Below, piece by piece: positions 1 through 8,100 of a stretch of DNA of 9,870 nucleotides (positions are counted from its first letter, which is position 1; each line of letters opens with the position of its first letter). The notes beneath the pieces were generated by a model. That model searched no databases. It saw nothing but the letters and a program-made list of their open reading frames with translations, and had not been told where the DNA came from. The position numbers were made by a program, and so were the translations under genes. The stretch spans positions 1 to 9,870 of the forward strand of contig JBHIFB010000118.1 of NCBI GenBank assembly GCA_046760905.1. The letters are read 5' to 3'. Origin of the DNA: JBHIFB01 sp046760905. GTDB taxonomy: Bacteria; Gemmatimonadota; CAZMKB01.

Positions 1-22
1 CTTATCTGCCGTTTTTGAATTA

Positions 23-65
23 AAGGGGGTTGTTCGAAGGCATGGCTCTTTCGAACAACCCCCTT
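23..65. terminator. Perfect 16-bp inverted repeat, possible terminator
   Basis: The arms at 23-38 and 50-65 are exact reverse complements over 16 bases, enclosing an 11-base loop. Each arm holds a run of five G or C next to the outer AA/TT. Neither side has a proper T tract: the plus strand continues CTATAATAG and the minus strand continues TAATTC. It may end an unseen gene to the left in either direction, or be a processed or protein-bound hairpin. The perfect stem is certain; the terminator role is inferred. Confidence 0.5.
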
Positions 66-169
66 CTATAATAGCCAGGGAAGGCCGTCTCTTTGGATAG
101 GAAACCTCAAACACATGACCTTACAATACTGGCTTAGAAATAGGGAAAATCATATCCGATCATTTTTAA

Positions 170-199
170 TTGACAGAAACGCTTCTTTAATGTTATGAT
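170..199 (+). promoter_or_regulatory. Sigma-70-type promoter of the TonB-dependent receptor gene
   Basis: A perfect -35 box TTGACA lies at 170-175 and a -10 box TATGAT (5 of 6 consensus bases) at 194-199, spaced by 18 bp. A TG at 191-192 makes an extended -10 element. The predicted start of transcription near 206 leaves a leader of about 22 bases carrying the ribosome binding site AGGGGAGG (216-223), four bases before the ATG at 228. An AT-rich stretch just upstream of the -35 box could act as an UP element. Confidence 0.65.
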
Positions 200-227
200 T
201 GATTCCGGACTCTAAAGGGGAGGAATC

Positions 228-3200
228 ATGCATATACGAATAAGTTGTTTCTGGCGTAATCGATCAGCGATTCTGATTGTCCCGGTCTTCGTTTTGATTT
301 CCATTGTGCCCGCCGCCCTTCACTCTCAGACCACTGGAAAAATAGAAGGAAGGGTGCTGGATTCACAGACGGCCCAACCCCTCCAGGGAACACAGGTCAC
401 GATAGAGGGAACCCTGCTCGGCAATATCACCGACGATGAGGGATACTACTTCATTCTCAACGTCCCCGTCGGGCTGCAATCGGTAAAAGCCCAGATGATA
501 GGATACAGGTCGGTGACGGTTAAGGACGTGAGGGTACTTCCCGGACAGACGCACACAGTAGACTTCGAGCTGAACGCAACCGTGATCGAGCTTCCTGGCC
601 AGGAGGTCGTGGGTGAGAGGGACCCGCTCATGGTGAGGGACAACACGGTGTCCAAGGAGAGGTTCACAGGAGAGAGACAGCTTCAGATTCCCGTTGATGA
701 CATAAACCAGGTCGTTAGGCTGCAGGCCGGGGTTACAAACAGTATCAATATCAGGGGGGGCCGCTCGACCGAGACAGCCACGTATGTGGACGGGATAAAC
801 ATAAAGAGCTATCATCAGGATTCGGCCAATCTCAATGTCGGTGAGAATGCCGTAGAGGCTGTGGATGTTATCACCGGCGGTTATTCCTCGGATTTCGGTG
901 ATGCCCAGTCGGGCATAATAAATATAGTGACGAAGGAAGGGGGATCATATTATACAGGACAGTTCAGGGTCGAGACCGATGCATTCATGCCCAAGGGATC
1001 GAATTACGGTTTCAACAGGGCGCAGGCCTCGATCGGAGGCCCCGTACCGGCACTTGCTGACAACCTGACTTTCTTCTTCTCTGCCGAGGCCACGGGAAAA
1101 GGGGATAAGGGCCCGAAGGCGGCAGGTTTTCTTGGCAGAACCGAGGATCTGTTCGAAATCGCAGGCTTTTTTAACAAAAACCAGGAAGCACAGGATTTTC
1201 TGGGAGAGCAACTCGATCTAATAGCACTGCTAAATGAGGCAAAGGTGAAAAACCCCAACCTTCCGATCCTCCACCTCGAGGATTATAGGTCTGATAAGGG
1301 TGAGTACCCCGGAAGAAAGGTCAATAACGACGGCGACCAGCTGCGAGTGCAGAGCAAGATCGCCTGGCAGCCGTTGAGGAACGCGAAGCTTACAGGCACG
1401 CTCCTGCTCGACAGGGATCAGGGGGTGAGTTACAACAGAGCCAGGATTTTCTTCACTGACTTCAGAAACGCTGTGAACAGAGACGTGAACATGATGGGGA
1501 TTGTAGGGTATACTCACACCCTGAGCCAGTCAGCCGAGAGATCCACGAACCTACAATTCAGGACCAGCTTTCAGAGGACGGCGCTTCACTCCGGAAGCGT
1601 CTTCGACTTCTCGAGACCTGACGAAAGAGGAGGTTACAAGGACCTGGGTTTCAATGACCTGACCAGTGTGCTGAATTTCAGGATAGGAAACATACCGATA
1701 TTCCTGGATGACTTGAGAGGTTCTGACATCACGAGCCTGGAATTTGTGCAGAACAATTACCAGTTCGAGATCGATGAATCGACGAATCGGGGTGGAATGA
1801 ATCCTTTTGGATTGCCGGCGGGTGGCTTCTACGACGAAAACACCGGTTGGGCGTCAAGTATCTCGAACCTGTGGGAAGACAGGTGGAATTTCCGGATCGA
1901 CCTGGACAGCCAGATCGACAGAATACACAGGGTGAAAGGAGGCGCCGACCTCAAGTTCTGGGAAATCGATCGTTACAACAACAGTCTCAGACGGACCACT
2001 TTTCTGAGCTACTACACTGCTAATCCACAGATGCAGTCTTTCTACATCGAGGACAGGATGGATTTCAGGGACCTCGTGATAGACCTCGGTTTCAGGGTTG
2101 ATTCCTTCAGAGCCGGTGTTAGGGCACCCAGAATCATAGGGGATCAGAATTCCGCCCCCTCCGGTGACGCGGAGAATCCAAACAGCAGGGAGGGCGGCGG
2201 TGTGGAGGTCCCGAGAACCACGGAGATCAGCCCCAGACTCGGTGTCGCCCATCCTGTCACTGAAAAGACTCAGATCAGGCTGAGTTACGGCTCCAAGTTC
2301 CAGGTTCCGAGATTCCAGTACCTGTACACGGCCATCAATACCGATGTGGCTCAGCTGACGAACCTCAATCAATTTTTTGGCAACCCTTACCTCGGCTTCA
2401 GGAAGACGACGAGTTTCGAAATAGGAATGACAACACTCCTCTCAGACAACTGGGTTCTCGATCTCGTTGGATACAACAGGGATATTGACGGCAATGTCGC
2501 AGCTAGGTATCTCCAGCAGAACCCTGAGATGCCCTTTCTCCGGACATACACGAATGTCGACAACGGCAACGTGAAAGGCCTGGATCTTACCTTGAGAAAG
2601 AGGTTCAAAACTTACTACTCGATGGACATCGTCTACACCCTGCTTTTCGCGAGAACCACCGGGACGGATCCGGAGAATTTCGTGAGAAACGAAGGTTTCT
2701 TCCTGGGAGGTGATTATCCTCCCCTGCCTCCTGTCGAAACATCCCCCAACGATTTCGATCAGACCCATACATTCAATTACCAGTTCAGCGTGAAGCTTCC
2801 GTCTGATTTCATGGAGCATAAACGACTCGGGAGGATACTGAGAAACACAGGCTTCTATCTGGTCATGCATGCCAACAGCGGGAAACCATACACCAGGCAG
2901 GACATGAACTTCGAGTTCATCGAACACTCCAACATGAGCAGGAGAGGCTGGGATTTCTGGGCGGACCTGCGGATCAACAAGGATATAACATGGAAAGGCC
3001 TGGAATATTCAGTATACGCCGATATAAAGAACCTCTTCGACAACGTGAACCTGAGCACCCGGAGAATAAACGTATTCTCGAGTGCCGGGATGACCAACGG
3101 CGTCTACCAGACGACTGGAAGTCCCATTTCCGATGGAAACACCGTGGCGGATGCGATCGACGGCATCGGCTTGAGCGATCCGAGCCTTTACACAGGGCCG

Positions 3201-3407
3201 CGTGCCACCGATATCAACGGGGACGGGGTGGCGGATGAGAACGATCTGCCGGAGATAATCCGAAGGGTAGATTTCAACGGTGATGGACAGGTCACAATAG
3301 AAGAGGAACTGGCCATGAGGATACTCGCGGAGGGGGCCAGGGACTGGAATACAGATAATTACGACAGGCCGAGGGAGGTGAGATTGGGCTTTGAAGTGAG
3401 GTTTTAG
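228..3407 (+). CDS. TonB-dependent outer-membrane receptor with carboxypeptidase-regulatory-like domain
   Basis: This is a predicted outer-membrane active transporter for a large or scarce substrate, energised by TonB-ExbBD. Residues 1-33 form a signal peptide, with mature Gln34. Residues 37-118 are a carboxypeptidase-D regulatory-like beta-sandwich (GRVLD, TDDEGYYF, GYRSVTV). A TonB-box-like QEVVGER lies at 125-131. The plug spans about 140-239 (NIRGG, YVDGI, SGIINIVTKEGG). The rest is a barrel of alternating strands ending in EVRF with a C-terminal Phe, as outer-membrane barrels do. At 995-1006 and 1015-1026 are two EF-hand-type loops (DINGDGVADEND and DFNGDGQVTIEE). The start is set by AGGGGAGG four bases upstream. 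No SusD-like partner lies beside it, so calling it SusC would be unsafe. Its length of 1059 aa is normal for receptors with the extra N-terminal domain. The substrate is unknown. Confidence 0.93.
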   Translation: MHIRISCFWRNRSAILIVPVFVLISIVPAALHSQTTGKIEGRVLDSQTAQPLQGTQVTIEGTLLGNITDDEGYYFILNVPVGLQSVKAQMIGYRSVTVKDVRVLPGQTHTVDFELNATVIELPGQEVVGERDPLMVRDNTVSKERFTGERQLQIPVDDINQVVRLQAGVTNSINIRGGRSTETATYVDGINIKSYHQDSANLNVGENAVEAVDVITGGYSSDFGDAQSGIINIVTKEGGSYYTGQFRVETDAFMPKGSNYGFNRAQASIGGPVPALADNLTFFFSAEATGKGDKGPKAAGFLGRTEDLFEIAGFFNKNQEAQDFLGEQLDLIALLNEAKVKNPNLPILHLEDYRSDKGEYPGRKVNNDGDQLRVQSKIAWQPLRNAKLTGTLLLDRDQGVSYNRARIFFTDFRNAVNRDVNMMGIVGYTHTLSQSAERSTNLQFRTSFQRTALHSGSVFDFSRPDERGGYKDLGFNDLTSVLNFRIGNIPIFLDDLRGSDITSLEFVQNNYQFEIDESTNRGGMNPFGLPAGGFYDENTGWASSISNLWEDRWNFRIDLDSQIDRIHRVKGGADLKFWEIDRYNNSLRRTTFLSYYTANPQMQSFYIEDRMDFRDLVIDLGFRVDSFRAGVRAPRIIGDQNSAPSGDAENPNSREGGGVEVPRTTEISPRLGVAHPVTEKTQIRLSYGSKFQVPRFQYLYTAINTDVAQLTNLNQFFGNPYLGFRKTTSFEIGMTTLLSDNWVLDLVGYNRDIDGNVAARYLQQNPEMPFLRTYTNVDNGNVKGLDLTLRKRFKTYYSMDIVYTLLFARTTGTDPENFVRNEGFFLGGDYPPLPPVETSPNDFDQTHTFNYQFSVKLPSDFMEHKRLGRILRNTGFYLVMHANSGKPYTRQDMNFEFIEHSNMSRRGWDFWADLRINKDITWKGLEYSVYADIKNLFDNVNLSTRRINVFSSAGMTNGVYQTTGSPISDGNTVADAIDGIGLSDPSLYTGPRATDINGDGVADENDLPEIIRRVDFNGDGQVTIEEELAMRILAEGARDWNTDNYDRPREVRLGFEVRF

Positions 3408-3424
3408 CATGGAAGGAGAAGTGG

Positions 3425-3450
3425 GAAAGATGGTGGCTGCCACCTCTTTC
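3425..3450. terminator. Hairpin between convergent genes, possible bidirectional terminator
   Basis: GAAAGA and GGTGG pair with CCACC and TCTTTC to give an 11-bp stem with a CTG triloop and one bulged T at 3431. It sits 18 bases after the receptor stop and overlaps the stop codon of the facing transporter gene (3449-3451). The A/T-rich lower stem supplies a short U run in either transcript. It probably ends the receptor transcript and perhaps the transporter transcript; there is no long T tract. Confidence 0.45.
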
Positions 3451-4984
3451 ACTCGAATGTGGCCCAGTGGGGGATCTTCCCCAGGTGAATGTCGAAGACC
3501 CGCATGATGATGAGATACATGGCGCTGGTGATGAGGAGAGCACCCAACAGGTTCAGAAATACCCCCGCTCTCGCCATCTCGGATATTTTCACGCGCCCGC
3601 TCCCGAAGATGATTGCGTTTGGGGGCGTGGCGACGGGCATCATGAAGGCACACGAAGATGAGATGGTTGCGGGGATCATGAGATAGAGGGGATTGAGCCT
3701 GAGCGAGATAGAGATTGTTGCCAGAATGGGGAGGATCATCTGAGCTGTTGCCGTGTTGGAGGTGAATTCCGTCAGGAATGTAATGACAAGACAGACCAAG
3801 AGAACGATCAAGAAAGGTTGCAAATCCCCCGCCACCGCAAACTTTTTCCCTATCCAGTAGGAGAGCCCCGAGGAACTCATTCCACCAGCCAGGGCGAAGC
3901 CGCCTCCGAAAAGAAGTACGATGCCCCAGGGAAGCTTCAGAGCTGTCTTCCAATCCATCAACATTCCGGTATCTGACCTCCTCGAGGGAACGATAAAGAG
4001 CAGCACTGCCATTGCGATGGCCACCGTTCCATCGTCAACGGAGCCTTCGAGCGAGAGAATAGATGACCATCCGGGTATCCTTAAGGATCCGAGCACGATG
4101 TCCTGTCTGGAAAGCCATAAGAGTGCAGTGGCAACGAAAACGATGAACACGGCTTTCTCTTCGTAACTGGCAGGCCCGAGCCTTTCATACTCTTCTTTCA
4201 CGGACGTTCCCTCGATGGTTTCGCTGCCACGCAGCGGATAGATCAGGTAGGTCAGCACAAACCAGGTGAGTATGAGGAAAGTTACGGATATGGGGGTTGC
4301 CATTATGAACCATTGAGAGAAGGAGATCTCCGGTGCACCGGGAAAGCTTATGGCGAATATCCTCGAGAAGGCAAGGTTCGGCGGTGTTCCTATGAGTGTT
4401 CCAATGCCCCCGATAGAGGCGGCGTAGGCGATGCCCAGCATGAGGCAGAGCGCCAGGTTCCTGTCCCCGGATCCTTTGTCGTCACTGTCGGATTCCTCCA
4501 TTTTCGAGATGATGGCTATTCCTATGGGGACCATCATCATCGTCGTCGCCGTGTTTGAAATCCACATCGAGAGGAAAGCCGTGGCCGCCATGAAACCGAG
4601 CACCAGAGCCTTTCTGCTTCTTCCGAGCCAGAGGATGATCTTGAGAGCGATCCTTCTGTGAAGATTCCAGCGTTCCATCGCTAGGGCGATAATGAAACCG
4701 CCGATGAAGAGGAAGATCGTGGAGTTGATATAGAGAGGCGCCGTTTCGAAACCGGGCATGATCTTAAAAAGGGGGAAAAAAACCAGCGGAAGAAGTGCCG
4801 TGACACTGAGCGGTATGGCGTCGGTGAGCCACCACACCGCCATGAGCACCGCCACAGACGCCATCCGGTGCACAGTCTCCTTTTGGGGGTCTATCTCAAC
4901 CGCGGTGAGGGTGATCAGAAAGAGGATCACACCAAGGATTAGCCCTATATTCTGTCCTCTCGTCCTCTTTCGAAATGCTGTCAT
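3449..4984 (-). CDS. DASS/SLC13-family sodium-coupled anion (dicarboxylate) transporter
   Basis: This is an inner-membrane secondary transporter of the divalent anion:sodium symporter family, which moves succinate, malate, citrate, sulfate or phosphate. It is 511 aa long, typical of the family, and rich in hydrophobic segments (first at about 13-28). Both halves of the inverted repeat are visible: SNT motifs at 143-145 and 409-411, each followed by A-T, and TPPN motifs at 200-203 and 453-456. These form the sodium and substrate sites in characterised members such as VcINDY. The stretch SSCAFMMPVATPPNAII (443-459) closely fits the family signature. The ATG at 4984 is the only good start: no other start codon precedes it before an in-frame stop, and the next Met would lose the first helix. 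AGGAG lies only one base from the ATG, which is unusually close. The gene is single, convergent with the receptor gene. The substrate cannot be read from sequence. Confidence 0.93.
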   Translation of the reverse strand: MTAFRKRTRGQNIGLILGVILFLITLTAVEIDPQKETVHRMASVAVLMAVWWLTDAIPLSVTALLPLVFFPLFKIMPGFETAPLYINSTIFLFIGGFIIALAMERWNLHRRIALKIILWLGRSRKALVLGFMAATAFLSMWISNTATTMMMVPIGIAIISKMEESDSDDKGSGDRNLALCLMLGIAYAASIGGIGTLIGTPPNLAFSRIFAISFPGAPEISFSQWFIMATPISVTFLILTWFVLTYLIYPLRGSETIEGTSVKEEYERLGPASYEEKAVFIVFVATALLWLSRQDIVLGSLRIPGWSSILSLEGSVDDGTVAIAMAVLLFIVPSRRSDTGMLMDWKTALKLPWGIVLLFGGGFALAGGMSSSGLSYWIGKKFAVAGDLQPFLIVLLVCLVITFLTEFTSNTATAQMILPILATISISLRLNPLYLMIPATISSSCAFMMPVATPPNAIIFGSGRVKISEMARAGVFLNLLGALLITSAMYLIIMRVFDIHLGKIPHWATFE

Positions 4985-5031
4985 TCTCCTGCCGATTTTT
5001 TGGGGATCCCGGGACCTGCCCTCAGGTGCTC

Positions 5032-5060
5032 AACATAATATATGGAGACTCAACTGACAA
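5032..5060 (-). promoter_or_regulatory. Probable promoter of the DASS transporter gene
   Basis: On the minus strand TTGTCA (5060-5055) and TATGTT (5037-5032) are spaced by 17 bp. They match the sigma-70 -35 box at 5 of 6 bases and the -10 box at 4 of 6. The pair lies between the terminator of the preceding gene and the transporter start, leaving a leader of about 40 bases. A weaker match than the other promoters here, but its position fits. Confidence 0.42.
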
Positions 5061-5080
5061 GGGCAATTTCAGAACAAACG

Positions 5081-5121
5081 AGAAAGCCCGCAGACGAGTA
5101 TACTTACTGGTCTGCGGGCTT
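5081..5121 (-). terminator. Rho-independent terminator of the 1012-aa secreted protein gene
   Basis: A perfect 12-bp stem, AAGCCCGCAGAC (5084-5095) with GTCTGCGGGCTT (5110-5121), has a 14-base loop. Read on the minus strand it begins 38 bases after the stop codon at 5160, and the stem is followed by TCTCGTTTGTTCT, a T-rich though interrupted tail. The GC-rich stem, tail and position all fit an intrinsic terminator separating this gene from the transporter gene downstream. Confidence 0.8.
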
Positions 5122-5159
5122 CTTTCAAGTGGATCAAACAGTTTCGATATGGTGAATTT

Positions 5160-8100
5160 CTATTTGAGCATCACCATCTTCCTGTAACTGTTGAAACTGC
5201 CTGCCTCGATCTTGTAGATATAGATGCCCGAGCCGACACGGTTACCTCGATCATCCCTTCCGTTCCATTGTATGACGTGTCTTCCCGGTTCCATCAGCTT
5301 GTTATTAACCAGGGTCTTCACCTTCAGGCCGCGCAGAGAGAATATCTCCAGAGTCACCTTCACTCCTCCTTGGGCCTTCTTAGGGATGTCGAAGACTATA
5401 GTCGTCATAGGATTGAAGGGATTCGGATAGTTCTGCGATAGAGCGAAGACCTTCGGCAGATCTCCTCCTCTCTCATCGGGATTATCAATACCGCTCGGAA
5501 TCTTTGTGTAGAATGTCCATGTCTCAGTGTCTCTTGTGAGCCCTTTCGAGTCTTTGGCCGTCACGGACCAGGTGTATGTTGAGTTGTCATCGAGTGGTGG
5601 TGTTGTGAACGTAGTGTCGACAAGATCTTCCACTGTAATCGAATCCCCTCCAGCCTTACGGTAGGTGAGATCGTACGTGATTAGCGTGTCGAGTGGATCA
5701 GGATCGGTAGCTGCGTGCCAAATGAGCACGGCTTCGAGAGGCTCGACCTTGAGAGTATCGCCGTCAGCCGGTGAGATGAGATCGAACGGGTCCGGCGCGT
5801 CCGGGATACTGACGAAGAAGCTCCAGTCCGTATTGATGCTCCAGGTTGTGTCGAGCCCAGTGTTGTCGAATGAACTCACTTTCCAGAAGATCTGTACATC
5901 GTCGGGAAGTATGCCAGGACTCTTTGGGCTTCCTCCCGTTCTCGCGGCATCGGTTTTCTTGTCGATCACCTTCTTAGGACCCTTCTTGGCGAGCTCTCCC
6001 GGCATCGGTTGCGGTCTCAGTGAAGCCCGGCTGCCCATCCTGTACAGGTCCAGGAGGCTGGCTGCAGGAACCTGGTACTCACTCACCGTAAGGCTGTCTA
6101 TGACAACGGTTGAGTCGGGATTGAATACTGGACTGAGGCCGAAGTAAAGTGCGTAATAGATGGTATCAAGAGGGTTAAAATCCAGCGCATCCATCCAGTC
6201 CAGTAGCGGATCGGACACCTCCACAGTATCACCGTCGAAAGGTGAGAGGAGGAAGAAGGGAGAAGGCGGTATCTGGGCAGTTGGACCTGAAGCGCTGAAC
6301 TCCTCGATGTTGTTATTCTGCTGCCCATGGATCATCAGGCCACAGTACCAGTCGCCGTTTGTGCCATATGTCTTATCCGGATCCGAGACCCTGTTGTCGA
6401 ATTCTCCATTGAGGTAGAAATCAAAGTGATTGCCGCTTTCATCCTGGCTTATTATGACCTTCATTTCGTCTCCGCCCATAGGGTCCGGGAGGTTTGCGGG
6501 CACAGAGCTGATTTGAATCAACGGTACACCGTCGAGCACGTTCCAGAGTGAGATCTGATCAAGTATATCATGACGGAATAGGAGATAGCCATTCGTATCA
6601 GGGTCTGCCGCATCCATCATTAGGACGAACCCGGCCTTTCGCGTGCCTTCGGGATCGACGGATTCAGACCATACGTATGACACTTCCTCCAGGTTCGGTG
6701 ATGGGTTGAAAATGGCGGTGAAATCCCATCTGTCTTCTCCAGAGAGGTTGACCAGCTCGCCATCAGCTATGCCCAGCTCCGGATCTGCCGTCCACCACGG
6801 TCCCAACACGGTCCTTTCGAAATCGTCGAGTGCAATCGTGGTAGGACCTGATGTGGTCGTCGTATCGACGACATTGGATATGCGGGACCAGTTGTTGGCC
6901 TCATCTTTTGTCCTCATCGCGAAATAATAGTGGACATCGAATGCGAGGTTCGGCACGATGAATTCCTGGTAAGTATCGTATGGAAGCGGATCGGGTTCAC
7001 CCAGTGCCTGTGTTGCCTGGAGGAAATTGGAAGGGGTGATGGGCTCCTCGGAATACCTCACGTCGTATTGGGTCGCTATTCCCAGCGTATCAGAATCACC
7101 GGGCGCATGCCAGCCGAGTTTCACTCGATTCCGGTTCACATCAACTATCTGAAGATCTGTGATTGCAGCTGGAGGAGTGAGGTCGAGAGTCCTGGCAGAT
7201 ACGACATTGCTCAGTTCTGAGAAGTTCGCACTGGGGAAACCATCGCTTACCTTCATCGCAAAATAGTATAGAGTATCTGGTTGGAGAGATGTGAGCAAGA
7301 GACTGTCCGCAGATCCAGAGGGTGCCGGGGCTGGTTCTCCCGGTATCCGGACGGCCATGTCCCAGTTTATCTCGCTTATCGGCTCGAATAAGTACCTCAG
7401 CTCATAAGATTTCGCTCTGCCTGTCGTGCTGTCATCACCGGTGGCGGTCCATGTGAAAGCGATAGAGGTATCTGACCTGACGCTGGCAGCCAGGTCCGTT
7501 ATCGCCGCGGGAGCGACAGAGTCATCATCGAACTTGACGAATATGAACTCTTCGACGTTGTTGTTGAATCCGCCTCCCATCAGAAGGCCGCTATAGAGCA
7601 CCGGTTCGTTGCCGAACAGTTTGTCCGGGTCGGTGAGAGTCGCATCATACTCATGGTTGTAAAATACATCGAAATGGTGTCCAGATTCATCGCTTCTAAT
7701 CCTGATCTGGAAGGTATCGCCGGCGCCAGGATAAAAGCGATCTGTACTTCCGTTGGTCACCAAGTTTGTCATCACTCCATTCTCGATCGTCCTGAGAGCA
7801 TAGACATTCGTCGACTCGTTCTTGAAGAGGCAGTAACCGTTAGCCAGTGTGTCTGGGCCTGAGAGCATCAACGCCAATCCGGCATCATCTATTCCTTCGG
7901 CAACAGCACTGTCCCCCCACACAAGGGCTATACCCAGCGGGTCGGTGTGGGGCAGGTATACGCCAAGATCGTCGAACCAGCTTATCGTGTCTGTGTTGTC
8001 GACCTCTCCCGATTTGATGACGAGGAGTGAGTCTGCCATCCAATCAGCGCCAAGAGGACCGTCGGGTCTCTCAAAATCGTCCACGTAAACCGTATCGGTC

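Noticed and set aside
67..72. A perfect TATAAT box just after the first hairpin
   Set aside because: No -35 box lies 16-18 bases upstream, where the hairpin loop and arm sit, and a much better promoter is found at 170-199.
2442..2927. Minus-strand frames of 160-170 codons inside the receptor gene
   Set aside because: They lie wholly antisense to a convincing beta-barrel gene and have no recognisable protein features or start signals.
3009..3953. A long minus-strand frame of 314 codons crossing the receptor and transporter genes
   Set aside because: It overlaps two strongly supported genes, is rich in His, Pro and Arg in a way typical of shadow frames, and shows no domain.
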